From Trichopria drosophilae (lineage: Eukaryota > Arthropoda > Insecta > Hymenoptera > Diapriidae): a stretch of DNA of 64,000 nucleotides. The notes below the pieces were generated by a model, which had not been told where the DNA came from, did no database searches, and saw only the letters and a list, made by a program, of their open reading frames with translations. Within the stretch, counting starts at the first letter, position 1, and each line of letters opens with the position of its first letter. The translations under genes and the position numbers were made by a program. The stretch covers positions 77,117,001-77,181,000 of the forward strand of contig CM059587.1 of the NCBI GenBank assembly GCA_030407085.1, in the 5' to 3' direction. Of the stretch, positions 1-10,979 are shown piece by piece.

Positions 1-134
1 CATATCAACAGATTGACCAGGAGACGGGTTTAGAGTGTAAGGAATACGGAGAGTCGGAGCTTACTGCAACACTATCAGAGGATTTCTAGAGAGCGACACT
101 AGGGGATGGCGACATTATGGGAGGGTCTACTGTA
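1..134. mobile_element. MITE-A, pogo/Tigger-like, cut by window edge
   Basis: This is the right part of a short TA-flanked element whose full copies lie at 31542-31775 and 52835-53068. It ends with GGGAGGGTCTACTGTA, the inverse of the CAGTAGACCCTC terminus seen in the other copies. It shares their internal text (ATATCAACAGATTGACC, GAGAGCGACACT). Its orientation matches the 52.8-kb copy. It carries no coding capacity, so it is non-autonomous. The CAGT..A.CCTC end resembles pogo/Tigger family ends; that family assignment is inferred from the terminus and the TA target only. Confidence 0.75.
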
Positions 135-213
135 CCTTAGTTGTCCATAAAGTACAGTTGTAAATTATGGTACTAATAACTGGAAATTGTACTTAAGTGA
201 AATAATTAGTTAC

Positions 214-388
214 CAGCTAGAAGCTCCTTTTCGGGTGTAGACTCCCTAGAATTGTTGCTATCCTCATGCTGGGAAGAACTGCTAGCTCTGCTGATGTCGA
301 TCCTAGGCGTGTTCGGTGTCTTCAAAGAACTACCTGAGGCTACTGGCGTCGTTACCTCAACAATACCCGGCATCCTGGCGTGTTCTCC
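214..388 (-). CDS. Internal (or last) coding exon, Ser/Thr-rich, unknown protein
   Basis: A 175-base exon on the minus strand. It follows a pyrimidine-rich tract ending TTTTTTTGGTAGCAG at 389 and is followed by GTAACT at 213-208. It reads 58 codons plus one base with no stop, beginning GEHARMPGIVEV and including LKTPNTPRIDIS, SRASSSSQ and STPEKELLA. It is far richer in GC than its surroundings. The product is low-complexity, with several TP and RxxS sites, which suggests a disordered and possibly phosphorylated segment; no domain is visible. It enters in phase 0, which fits the start exon at 8302-8391. The donor is only moderate: if not used, translation reads G-N-stop, making this a terminal exon. 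I do not recognise the protein. Confidence 0.72.
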
Positions 389-395
389 CTGCTAC

Positions 396-1404
396 CAAAA
401 AAAGAATTTAAAAACTTAAATAACCCAAATTTCATTAAAACTAATTTGGATTGTCTGTCCTAAATTAATATGAATTTTGACACCAGAAAATACAGATAAT
501 ATTTATAGATATATGAATGTGCATAACATGTTAGAGTTTGTAATTATCTAGTAAACAAAATTATTGATAGACCTTCGAAAAATGGGCATCCTCGTAAAAA
601 AAATGTACCCTTTTCAGACGAATTTTTGCTTCCTGACTCCGAATGTGACAGCAACAACTGGCTGTAGTATCGCGAAAAAACAGCAAACTAATGTGTGTTT
701 TGAAATTTTTTGTATTTATTTCGAAAACTACGTAACGCACGAAAAGATATTTTTAACCATAAATTTGGAGCATAAAATTCTCTACAAAAATGGTTTTATA
801 CATTTTTTTCGTAAGAAAAGCAAAGAAAAGTATGGAAATTTGACATAAACGTGGCAATGATAGGAAAATCAGCCAAAAAACGTGTTTCTTTTTTAATTTT
901 TGTGATTTATTTTGAAAAAACTACCCGAAACAAAAAATGTAGAGCATTTTAGATGTATTTTATATGTTTTTTAGATGTTTTTTCGAGATAACGTCTTCAA
1001 TATATCCGACCTCTAATTTGTACTGTTAGTTTCGGAATCGGGAGGTAAATATACATCAGAAAAGTGTCCTTTAAATTTTGTTTACGACGATACCCGTTTT
1101 CCGAATATTTACCAAATTATTAAGTTCATTTTGAAATTGTGAACCATTAGTCGTTATGTAGTAATTGTCTTTGATGCCTATTGGGATGTGTTAATGTAGT
1201 TTCAGTTGACATCATGGATGATGTACGTTATTCCCAAAGGGGTATATTATGCGATCATTCTGTTAAAATATTAATGCGTGCGATATTAGTCAATAACGGC
1301 CGACACCTCGAGTATTGGTCAATGACTTTTATAATGGTCGGTAGTAATTATATAATCATTTTTTTTATTAGCTTAGTGGAATAGCTTATTCATAGTTATG
1401 TAGT
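396..1404. other. AT-rich noncoding stretch
   Basis: Intron-like sequence upstream (minus-strand sense) of the 214-388 exon. It has long A and T runs. Short open frames here have AT-biased composition with Phe/Ile/Lys-rich products and no splice or start context, so I see no gene. Confidence 0.5.
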
Positions 1405-1626
1405 ATGGACGCTTTTGGTAATAGAAGAAATCGCCTTGACTTATTTTGAAGAGTTAGTGAAAATAAATATGAGGGACGCAAAGAAAACGTCGATGAGAAG
1501 CTGCGAGACTTCAATTTATTCTTCAACAAAGACTTGAGCGATTTTGTAACCAAAGAGTCAGCGACATTTTTCATATACCTTTTTTTGTGGGCAAAATTCA
1601 GGAAGAATAAGAATTTAATAACGTGA
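1405..1626 (+). pseudogene. Possible coding relic with one in-frame stop
   Basis: From an ATG at 1405 the plus strand reads 73 codons to a TGA at 1624, interrupted only by a TGA at 1447. The product has protein-like composition (for example RKENVDEKLRDFNLFFNKDL, then FIYLFLWAKFRKN), less biased than the AT-driven ORFs nearby. A C-type foldback element begins directly downstream. It could be a decayed transposon or gene fragment, or chance. No family is recognised. Confidence 0.2.
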
Positions 1627-1634
1627 TTTTCATC

Positions 1635-1868
1635 GGGTGTCGGCAGTCAAAATACCGATATCCAAAAAGCCAACAGGCAAACAGCCGACACGTCAAAAAG
1701 CCAACAGACAAAAAAACCGGCACGTCTAAAAACTGACAGTAGAAAAAACGAATTGTCATAATACCGACAGTCACATAACCGACACTTCGAAGAACCGACT
1801 GTCAAAAAGCCGACTTTCGGTTTTTTGTCCTGTTGGAGTTTGGTTTGTTGGTTTTTCGACCTGCACCC
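1635..1868. mobile_element. C-type foldback element built from CCGACA words (copy 1)
   Basis: The left end is GGGTGTCGGCAGTC and the right end is the inverse of GGGTGCAGGTCGAAAAACC. Inside, a degenerate 17-18-base phrase of the form AAAAAGCCGACAGTC is reiterated many times. The internal text matches the longer copy at 12775-13272, including GAATTGTCATAATACCGAC and CACTTCGAAGAACCGACTG. No coding capacity of its own. No convincing target duplication is visible here. Confidence 0.7.
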
Positions 1869-2768
1869 CTCTCCTAATTTCTTCAGAAAATCGTTGAATT
1901 GAATTTGAACTATATTTCTCCATACAGTTCGGGAATTTTGAATATGGCTTTTGTATGCAAGTTTAGATTCTTTCATTAGCCTGTCAATTATTTGAAACTG
2001 GGTCACTTAAGTGTCGTTGTTCAAGGTTGTTGATGACAAGATGTATCGGACCGAATACTCGACAGGATGTTTCCGCCTTAGTATCGCATCAACGACAGAT
2101 TCTCAGCCAAGTTCAAAGATGATCTTCTTGAACAAGTGTTTATTTAGGTTCATATTTGATTACTTTTTATAATGAAATCATTGGTAGATTCCATACAATT
2201 ATTTGTCTGCAGCATTAAGCTGTGCTTTTCAGGTTTATAAAGTAGTCAGTATGTTCTATTCGGTTGCAAAATAGTGAGTCTTAAAGGTAGTATTGGCCAT
2301 GAATCATAAAAACTTCGATGTAAACTTTTTTAAGCTGTGTGATAAAATGTTCATTAAATAAAGTAGTTTATTAGAATGACTACTGATGTAGTCGGTTAAA
2401 TAATATTTATTTAATATTAATGGTAGTTTATCGATATTTCTGTCAACAACATTAGGTGTTGTTGCAGATTTTCAATAGGACGGTTTATATTCACTACAAG
2501 TAAAAGTGCATTCAATTTCGTGTTTTATGATGAAATAAGAAGGAATCGTAATCAATCACCATTTTATTTATTTTTGGACATTCCTGAATATGATCTTACA
2601 AAATCAGTTTTTTAAAATCGAAAATGCTCGGATCCAATATAGAGAACGGAACATGTGAAATATTTTGTTATACTTAAACAAAAATTCCCTATTTTAAAAA
2701 AAATTTCGAGCTCCGGAGTCATTTGAAAATCCAAATCCATAAAAATCAAAATATGTGAAAATATATAA
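1869..2768. other. Noncoding, low-information stretch
   Basis: The minus strand at 1869-2006 reads an open frame with fairly protein-like composition (KESKLAYKSH, RTVWRNIVQIQFNDFLKKLG) running into the foldback element, but a stop lies just before its ATG and there is no splice context. The rest is AT-rich with nothing recognisable. Confidence 0.4.
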
Positions 2769-4056
2769 TTAACCCTTGAAGTCCCAAATGTGCACAATTT
2801 GCACATGGATTTCAGCATTGTTTTATTTATAAATTAAAATTTAAAAAAATGGAAACATCTATATCCGACTTTTTTTGAGGTCGCTCTTTCGATTGGTGCT
2901 ACTGAAATTTTCAAAAACTAACGTTTAACATATTACTTTACAAAAAATACTGAAAAAAGCGGTTTTTTAGATACAATTTTTTTTTAAATGCATTTTTAAC
3001 TACGCGAAGAAAAATTTCTTTGAAAATTTTACTATTCTACATGGTTATTATGCACAGACTTGCCTCAAGCGAAAATTTCTTATTCTTTTTGCTAAACTTT
3101 ACTAAAATTTGTGTAATTTTTACCATAACATTCTGAATTTTTGGCAAAACTAACATTAAAAATTGCGGAAAGGTATGATAAAAACAACAAAAATTGTAGT
3201 AATTTTTAGCAAAAGGAATAGGAAATTTTCTCATTGTGCAAGTCTGTCCCCCTAATAACTGCATGTAGAATAGTAAAATTTCCAAAGAAATTTGTTTCCG
3301 TATACGATACCGGTTTCAGATCACCTTCTAACCTATTAGAAACGTATTCTCGATTATTGTACTTCAAAATTAAACCTTCACATATTTTGATTTATTTTGT
3401 TTTTCGTTTCAAAATGGCGTCCGAACGTTGAACATTTTTGAAATTGAAGAAAATGCTATGATTTCGGATGTGGTAGGTTTTATTTGTAGTAAATTCGTAC
3501 AAATATAATTTATTACGAGTTTTGTATGACCTATTTTGATTTACAGCTTAGCAGTAATATCCAATAAAATTCAATTTCAAGAAGGCGACTGCCATGTGCT
3601 CAGTAGAAAAACGTGTATTTCGTGTTCCGTTACAACCAAAATTGGTGTGAAATTCGCTAATTTACAATCTCATAGGTTTCAGTCATCGCTAAACTGGAAT
3701 CTTTAGTCAGTTTAACGAAATTGAACAAAATAAATCAAAATATGTGAATGTATAATTTTGAAGTAAAACAATCGGGAACACGTTTCTGATAGGTGAAAAG
3801 GTGATCTGAAACCGGTATCATAGATGACAATGCATTTAAAAAAGAATTTTAGCTAAAAAACCACGTTTTTCAGTATTTTTGTAACAAAAGTGTGTTAAAT
3901 GTCATTTTATGAAAATTTCAGTACCTCCAATCGAAAGAGCGACCTCAAAACTAGTCGGAAATAGATGTTTCCATTTTTAAACAAATTTTATTTTATACAT
4001 AAAACGATGATGAAATCCATGTACAAATTTCGTACATTTGAGATTTAAAGGGTTAA
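2769..4056. mobile_element. TTAA-flanked palindromic element, piggyBac-like ends
   Basis: TTAACCCTTGAAGTCCCAAA at 2769 pairs with the inverse of TTAACCCTTTAAATCTCAAA ending at 4056. The arms continue inward for about 340 bases each once a nested element at 3001-3302 is removed: AAATGCATTTTTAAC then GATACCGGTTTCAGATCACC on the left match AAATGCATTGTC and GATACCGGTTTCAGATCACC read inversely on the right. TTAA targets followed by CCCTTT/CCCTTG are characteristic of piggyBac-type transposons. There is no transposase, so it is non-autonomous. A further degenerate right-arm copy follows at 4057-4330. Confidence 0.75.
3001..3302. mobile_element. TA-flanked MITE nested in the TTAA element
   Basis: Left arm TACGCGAAGAAAAATTTCTT (then TACTATTCTACATGGTTATT, TGCACAGACTTGC) matches the inverse of the right arm, which ends AAAATTTCCAAAGAAATTTG TTTCCGTA. 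Removing it rejoins the outer arm, so it inserted after the outer element. It is noncoding, about 300 bases with arms of roughly 70 bases. Superfamily unknown. Confidence 0.7.
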
Positions 4057-4330
4057 ATTAAAAATATCGGATATACGTTTCTGTTAATACAGAAGGTGGT
4101 TAGAAACCGATATCATAGTGAAAATTACATTCTAAAAAATATTGTACTTAAAAATCGGGGTTTTCCCCTAGTATTTAACAAAGAAATGTGACAAAAGTAA
4201 TTTTGTCAAAAATTTGACAAGCGCCATTCGAACGAGCCACCTTAAAACTAGTTGGATATGGATGTGTCCATTAAAAAAATGTTGTTTAAATAAAACGATA
4301 CTAACATCACGGAGAAAACTATCGAGTGTT
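4057..4330. repeat. Degenerate extra arm of the TTAA palindrome
   Basis: ACGTTTCTGTTAATACAGAAGGTGGTTAGAAACCGATATCATAG resembles the stretch near 3780-3830 of the adjacent element in direct orientation, followed by the matching GTATTTAACAAAG, CCATTCGAACGAGCCACCT and GGATATGGATGTGTCCATT segments of the right arm. It looks like a third, older arm left by an earlier insertion or unequal event. Confidence 0.55.
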
Positions 4331-4530
4331 TTTACAATGGGTCACCTTCATCGGAAAATACGCAAGGCTTTACCGTAAGAAATTACTGTGGCTTCATATT
4401 ATTTTTCTAACAAATTTCGAATGACTATAGCATAGATTCGGTTCATAATATTTTTGTATAGCGCTGCATTGTTGGTTTACTTGAGATCCTTATTCCTTTA
4501 CAAGACACCCATCGAATTTTCCGGTGGCTT

Positions 4531-5630
4531 CCCGGGTAAAAATGAAAAAGATTTTAGAAGATCTCAAAAAGATCTTTCTTAAAAATGTCCATATTTAAGA
4601 TGTATTTGAGCATATTTTAAGACTTTCAAACTACCGTTTGTTAAAATCTTAAAGAAATCTTTAAGAAAGGTTTGTACCATTTTTTTGAGAGCTTTTTGAG
4701 ATCTTTTTGAGAACTTTTTGGGACCTTTTGGAGATCTTTTTGAGGTTTTTTTATGGTCTCTTTAAGATCTTCTTATAATATTTTAACTCCTTTTTGGATA
4801 TGAAATAACATATTTCAAGTGTAATATTGAATTCTCTTATTTGCGAAAATTAATTAATAGTATATTATGTTTCACGCATTGCACGAGTTCCATAAAATAG
4901 TTTATGAGCGCATTTTGCATGCGTGAAACAGCCAAATCTATGCGGGTAAAGTGGAGAAATTACATCACCCACGAAATTTCTACTTCACGCGAGGAAAAGT
5001 CGCGCATAAAGATAATTTTATATTTACTTCCCACTGGTGGGCTGTCTAAAAAAGTTAACATTATATTACAATGTGAATATTAGCAATAAGAGTCGAGGAC
5101 GATAGTACACATTGCAGGAGTTCTTTGCCAAGGATATTAATTGATATCTTCTGTAATGAAGGCAGAATAACGAAATCTTGTTATATTATGTTGTTAATCT
5201 TGCTATTATTATGCATTGGAAAATAGTAGTTTTCGATAAACGTGCGCAAAAAGACCTCAAAAAGATCTTGAATAGATGTTGAAAAGTTCCGAAAAAGATC
5301 TCGAAAAAACTCAAAAAGGTCTCAAAAAGTCCTAAAAAAAAATCTCAAAAAGTCGTCAAAAACTTCTGAGTAAGTCTCAAAAAGACCTTAAAAAAATCTG
5401 AAAAAGATGATTAAAATCATGTTTTCTTAAAATCATTTTGTAAAAAAAAATAACAAAAAGCTCCAAAAATAATACAAATTTTTCTTAAAGATCTCGTAGA
5501 GGTCTTAAAAAGATTTTGATAAACTGGAAGTTTGAAGGTCTTAAAGTGTACTGAAATATATCTTAAAAACGGATATTTTTAAGAAAGATCTTTTTGAGAT
5601 CTTTTATAATCTTTTTCATTTTTACGCGGG
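4531..5630. mobile_element. 1.1-kb foldback element made of AGATCT-rich words
   Basis: The left end CCCGGGTAAAAATGAAAAAG and the inverse of the right end (CCCGCGTAAAAATGAAAAAG) begin arms of at least 150 bases: AGATCTCAAAAAGATCTTTC, TTAAGATGTATTTGAGCA and so on recur inversely near 5560-5600. Inside the arms are runs of short variants of GAGATCTTTTTGAG on the left (4680-4770) and their inverse on the right (5255-5420). The centre (about 4850-5220) is unrelated AT-rich DNA. There is no ORF. A clear target duplication is not visible; the flanks are GGTGGCTT and TCTTATAG. Confidence 0.75.
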
Positions 5631-8290
5631 TCTTATAGAAAAAAATCTAGGTGTGTAACAAACGAATACTATAAAATATATTCCTAGTAGATTTCCTAAA
5701 AATATCCTTCCGTGATCCATGTGCAAATTGTGTAGGTTTGGTGGTTAAAGTCCATATTACGTGTAATTTGTTCAGTTAAGTACATTTGAACCTGTTTAAT
5801 TGGTCGTTATAGTTAGTGGTGGCTTGAAATCATCTATTTCAAATTTGGGACTTCCGGAAGGTTCGCATTTATACTTCATAGCATGCCGAAGGGTGTCAGA
5901 TAACATAATGAGCAAGATGCATTAATGTATTCTAGTGGAAAACGTCTCTACATACTGCATAATTGTATATGTCCCTTAGAATTTGGAATTCCGGGTTCTC
6001 CAAAGGCACAGAAGTCCTTATGCACACGAGTAAAGTTGGACTAAATAGTCGTTAACACGTAGACAATTATATCGCGTGAAGTTCATTCATGACAGATGAT
6101 GTGTTAATATTGGACTCATAAGCTGACGTATCAAGACTTTACTCATACTCAAATACAGAATAGTATCCAGGATACTAAGTAGTATTGTAATACCGGACGA
6201 AGGTAATAAATTATTCACTTTTTCCATTAAGTACAGTTAGATTCACAAGCTAAAATGTAGTTCAATACAATCGCATTTGACTATTCATGAACTGTCTTTT
6301 CCAAATTACATTAAGTTAACTTAGTTTTAAACAAAAAAATGAGCGATGTATAGTCGGCATATTAATTTACGTTATAGGGTACAGTCGCAACTACACAACC
6401 GCTTTGGCCAATTATATTTGTAACATAAAAATAAGTCCTTCTACAAACTGTTCATATATTTGAGCTTCATTCTACTTGTCTAGTCGATACACTCTGCCCA
6501 CCTTCAGGGTGAGGGTTGTTGGGAATACTACCAGCTTTTCGTTTGACTTTAGTACATAATTGATCCGTATTTAAGACTGTTTCTACTCAAAATATAGATG
6601 TCAGATTTATTGGAAATCTATATAAAAAAACAATTGAAATGGAGAGTATTATTTGTTTTTTTTAGCAATATCCAATTTTATTTTATATAATTACTATGAT
6701 TGTAATAGTTGACTGTTTTAAGGCGTTTTTTACATTTGCTTGCGTAATAATGGACAATTTTGTTTATTGCTATGGTTTTATTTGGGATTATATTTTTTTC
6801 TTTGTATCATTTTGTCATGTAACTTCTTTATTTTCATTTTCAGACAGCAATGATATTTGTTTTACAACTCGAACATAAAATTATTTGAATACTAACGCTT
6901 TAACAAAAATTTTCAATTATTTAAAGGCTATAGGTTTTTAATAAATTCATTTTTATTACGGGCCTATACTGATGAATATGTCACTCGTTAAGAATACGTA
7001 CATTATGTATAATTTTTTAAATGTTTTAATAATAATTTTTTAAAACTTGAAGCATCTTTAATAAATCAATTTACGTTATAATTCAGAAGACTAATAATTT
7101 TCTAAATTCTTTGAGTATATCCATGACAGCTGTAAAGCGAAATAATATTGCTATTTTCATATTTCAACATGACATTATAATAAATTAAAAATTTCCTCTA
7201 AGCAAGAAATGTAAGTACGAACAAAGCCAACTAAGTCAGTATGATACATTATCATTTATATAATGAAACGTTGGTACTGTGACATCTCTGACCCCACGTT
7301 CGCCATTCTTTTTAATTATTCTGGTATTAACGAAAAATTCTTTTTAAAAACCTGCTGCTAATGATATTTATGTTGGGAAACCCGAGCAATAAAAGGTCAC
7401 CCATTAAACATTCTAATAATTTGTACATTTTTTATTTTATACATAATACCGAAACATTGTTACATTAAAAGACACTGTTTCTGCCATATAAATCTATTTG
7501 GAAAATCGTTTTTAGATGTACGTTTACTTGATAAAAAATGCTTAAATTTTATGTAATAATCTTTAATATAGTTGAAATAAATATTATTAGTTTTAAACTT
7601 AGAAGTAATTAGAGATTTTCAAATGTACATCTGAAACCAAACTACTCAATGTAGACCAAATGATTAAATCAAAGAAATTTGCTTATAAATACTCATTAAA
7701 ACTGGACTTACAAGAATAAGGAGCAAACATGCGATGTATGATATGTTACTAAATATTTACTTCTCTGTAGCTTAAATTAACAATTTTTAACTGTAAATCA
7801 GTCTTGATTTAAACGATTTGTTTTCTCCATGAACATAATAATTTGAAATATATTTTGGAAGGTGAACAAATAAAAATAAACAAAGAACAGCAGATAAATA
7901 TCGTATTTCGTGGAGAAATAGTTACTTTCACAAATAATAAAAAGATTGTTTAAATTCATTGAATTTAAACAAATATTGACTTCATTAAAAAAAGTTTGAG
8001 GTTAAAGAAATGGGTCAGGTTGTAAAACAGCTTTAAGCTCTGTCTCTGCCCTTTGTACAATATTATTTTTTTTTGTACAATAAAGACGTATATTATAATT
8101 ATTATCTTTTAATTCATCTGAATCAATTTTAAATTCCTGATCAGGTTTAGTTATTTTAGTAGCAAAATAATCTTTTATTCTACTTTACATTTTGACATTA
8201 TATTGTTTATTTGTATAGTTTTAATAATTAGAACATTTAGATTGTAGCGAAACTTTTTAACACGTTTGAAAAATAATACAGTTATAGAAA
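5631..8290. other. Intronic DNA, nothing recognisable
   Basis: This lies between the two minus-strand exons and is presumably intron. It is AT-rich with scattered short GC-richer words. A 24-codon open stretch on the minus strand near 6490-6565 (containing LVVFPTTLTLKVGRVYRLDK) ends in a stop and has no convincing acceptor. I see no repeat with recognisable ends. Confidence 0.45.
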
Positions 8291-8301
8291 CTTACTCTTA
8301 C
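8291..8301 (-). promoter_or_regulatory. Tandem splice donors six bases apart
   Basis: The minus strand reads GTAAGAGTAAGTTTC immediately after the start exon. Either GTAAGAG (8301) or the stronger consensus GTAAGT (8295) can be the donor. Both keep the frame: the second adds two residues, V-R. This would give two protein isoforms differing by two residues. Confidence 0.55.
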
Positions 8302-8391
8302 ATTTTCAACGTCGTCGGAAAGGTCCTCAAAAGATGCTATTGGCGCTGGTCCTAATTTCCTATGACGAGCTGTCGGGAATCCCGACGCCAT
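8302..8391 (-). CDS. First coding exon (start codon) of the same unknown gene
   Basis: The minus-strand exon begins at 8415 after a branch/pyrimidine tract TTTCGTTTTGTTTATTTTCAG, has an in-frame TAA at 8412-8410, then ATG at 8391. It reads MASGFPTARH, KLGPAPIAS and FEDLSDDVEN (30 residues) and stops at GTAAGAG at 8301. The leader plus start therefore sits in an internal exon and the 5' noncoding exon is further right. The basic N-terminus followed by an acidic stretch shows no known domain and no signal peptide. The phase (0) matches the exon at 388-214, joined across a 7.9-kb intron. GC and codon use contrast sharply with the flanks. Product not recognised. Confidence 0.72.
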
Positions 8392-8557
8392 TTTCTGCGT
8401 TATTGCTTTTTATACCTGAAAATAAACAAAACGAAAATTGTTTGAAAACATTTCATAAAAAAAACAAGATTTTATTTACTTAAAAGCTTAAATGTTTCTT
8501 TGTCAACAGCTATTTTTTTATGGAATTATATTACATGAAATTAATGGAAAAATTTGT

Positions 8558-8824
8558 TATATCAGAATCCCGGTATATTTGCGCGCTCGGTACCTCGCCT
8601 TCCCCTCCCGTCTCCTTATATTTGTCAAAAAAAGGGGAGGGCCGCTTCTCCCTCTCTCTTAGTCGCGTTACGTTCGCGACGTCACATCAGGCCCTTCCCG
8701 AGTCCTCAGCGCGCAAGGTGGGGGGAAAAGAGAGTGGCGACACACAAATATAATGAGACGGAACTGGGCAAATATGCTAGGACGTAAATATAACGAGACA
8801 CAAATATACCGGGAATCAACTGTA
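8558..8824 (-). mobile_element. MITE-B, pogo-like (copy 1)
   Basis: Its ends carry CCCGGTATATTTGCG and the inverse AAATATACCGGGAATC, terminating ACTGTA at 8824. The interior shares CTCGGTACCTCGCCTTCCC, a GC-rich block and AACTGGGCAAATATGCTAGG with the copies at 11756 and 46993, but in inverse orientation. The left terminus is slightly degraded (TATCAGAATCCC). The two open frames crossing it on the plus strand are simply repeat sequence. It is noncoding and non-autonomous. Confidence 0.78.
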
Positions 8825-10979
8825 ATGTAATTTTCATTGGACATGTATCTCCAAAGTTAAATAGAGAAAATTGATAGCATTGAGTAATAGAAATGTCGGA
8901 TTTCTTGCGCCAAATTCGAACCAGAAATTAAATTTTTTTATCACAGAATATATCACCAATAGTGACAATTTTGTTTTCGACAGTTTTACCTATCGTTTCA
9001 TTTTAACGTCAAAAGTATTTTTATAAATACATTATTCTTCTGTCTGAAAATTATGTATTTAATTGTGTGGTTTTTGAACAAAAATACACTTAAAATAAAC
9101 ATAAATTAAACATTAAATTTTACATAAATGGTTTATATTTATATATTTTGTATAAATTTGTATCTTATGTATTTCAGTAACATATTATGTACGGAATTAA
9201 ATCTACGATCTGAAATATGATTGAATTTATTTATTTTGAAGATTCCGTGAGCTCCAAAAAAATAAGACCAGGTACTTTTTTCATCAGTACAAATACAAAT
9301 ACAGTACTAAGTACAAATACGTGTCGAGATCATTAAAACATAAAATCTGTTTCGGTAATGCATTTTAGTGTGTGTTTAGTGTTTATTCAAAGTTACTCTT
9401 TAAATTTCATGGAATGAAGATTGAATTCTCACTCTGTGAAAGTGAAATTTCATTCCTTAAGGAATTAATTCTTTCATTACAACCACTTACTTAGATTAAA
9501 AAATATAATCTTCAACACCACAGACAATCTTTATTTGATTCAATTATAAGAATTTCAAGTGAATTTCTTTATGTCACGTAAGTATTTTAAATAAGCTTTA
9601 TGTTTTATTACAAATAAATAGAACTAAAAATATTGTTTACTGATGCCCATATTATATATTGTCTATTCTTGTTGAATTTGATGACCACTACTGAATATTA
9701 GTATTTTCTCTCTCTATATATATACATGCTATTGATGACCACAGTTAATTAGGAATTCGACAGATGATGTTGAAATGATAGCCACAGGTAAATTCAATTA
9801 ATCATTGTTACATTGATTTTGCTATGCTTGTATAGTTAAGAGGACGAGAGGACATAATTTAAATGCACTAATAATAGTCATCGTTGATTTCGCCTTTTTC
9901 GAAATATATCTACGAATTCTACAAAAATTTTCTCTTTATACAATGTGTCAGAAAATATAATCATTAGCATAGAATATTCATATATATAAATAATTATTAA
10001 ACATGAGACTTCATATGATTTTTTTATGGAAGAACAATTTGTGACTAATTATAATGTAAATCGAATTTGTTAGAAACACCAAAGAATTTCTCCTAGATCG
10101 AGAGATTGATAAAGACTTGGTTAGCCAAAAACAGTAAGTTGGTCATATATATTCTCGAATTATCACTAATGTTTTAATTAAGCCCCACATTCTGGAAATT
10201 AATGCACGTGTATTATCATGTTTCGCATGCGACTGCAATTAACTTGCCTATTGTTTGCTTTGATTAGGTTCCTGTATAATTCCGTGGTTGTACTTTGGAT
10301 ATCCGTTGTTTAATCTGGGACTAAATAACACATGAAGATTCTTCCTTTTGTATTAAAAAAAATTAAGGCCACATAAACCGTTGGTTTCTATTGTGTTAGG
10401 CAGGTAATTGTTCATTAATCGAAAACTGAAATTAAAATACTCAGAGCTTTGTAAGTTGATGTATGATTTAAATACATTTTTTTTATCGGTATAAATTGCA
10501 AAATGGTATCATGATTTACTTTTTTAAGAAAAATGAATAGAATAAATAAAAACAAAACTATTAATAAATTTTAATATAAATTCAATTGCTAATAAACATC
10601 AACGTTTTTTAAATTATTGGTCAACATGATTTTTAAAGACGTAATCAAAAACAATTTTGGTTCAATAAATGAGGGTAGTATACGAACATTTTTAAAACTT
10701 ATTCAATAATGTTAAATTTTCCAAAAAATATAGTAATATAGGTGATTACGAAGATAATACTTGAACAATCTCCAACAAACATTTTAACACCTCTAAAGAT
10801 AGTAAAAAATGGATGTTCATGCTGCGGAATCCTCTTTCATATAAATAATTTATCCGATATTTCAAATTCAATTAAAACTTTCTTCAGCGAATGCGTACTG
10901 CAGGAAAATTATCATCACTGCTTGCAAATTAAATAATCTTTGCCGAGAATTTCATAAAAAAAGTCGTTTCCCGAATTAA
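8825..10979. other. AT-rich noncoding stretch
   Basis: No gene. At 9405-9480 there is a small copy of the GAGTGAA-type repeat (ATTGAATTCTCACTCTGTG, AAGTGAAATTTCATTCC) whose large field lies at 53.3-54.2 kb. Near 9270-9325 ACAAATAC is reiterated, and a short CT/AT-rich run lies at 9708-9726. The remainder shows nothing recognisable. Confidence 0.45.

Noticed and set aside
1647..1870. C-terminal half of a 119-codon minus-strand frame
   Set aside because: The Cys/Phe-rich part is the C-type foldback read in frame.
8520..8787. Two overlapping plus-strand frames of 77 codons
   Set aside because: They lie over MITE-B; the same text appears in the other copies.
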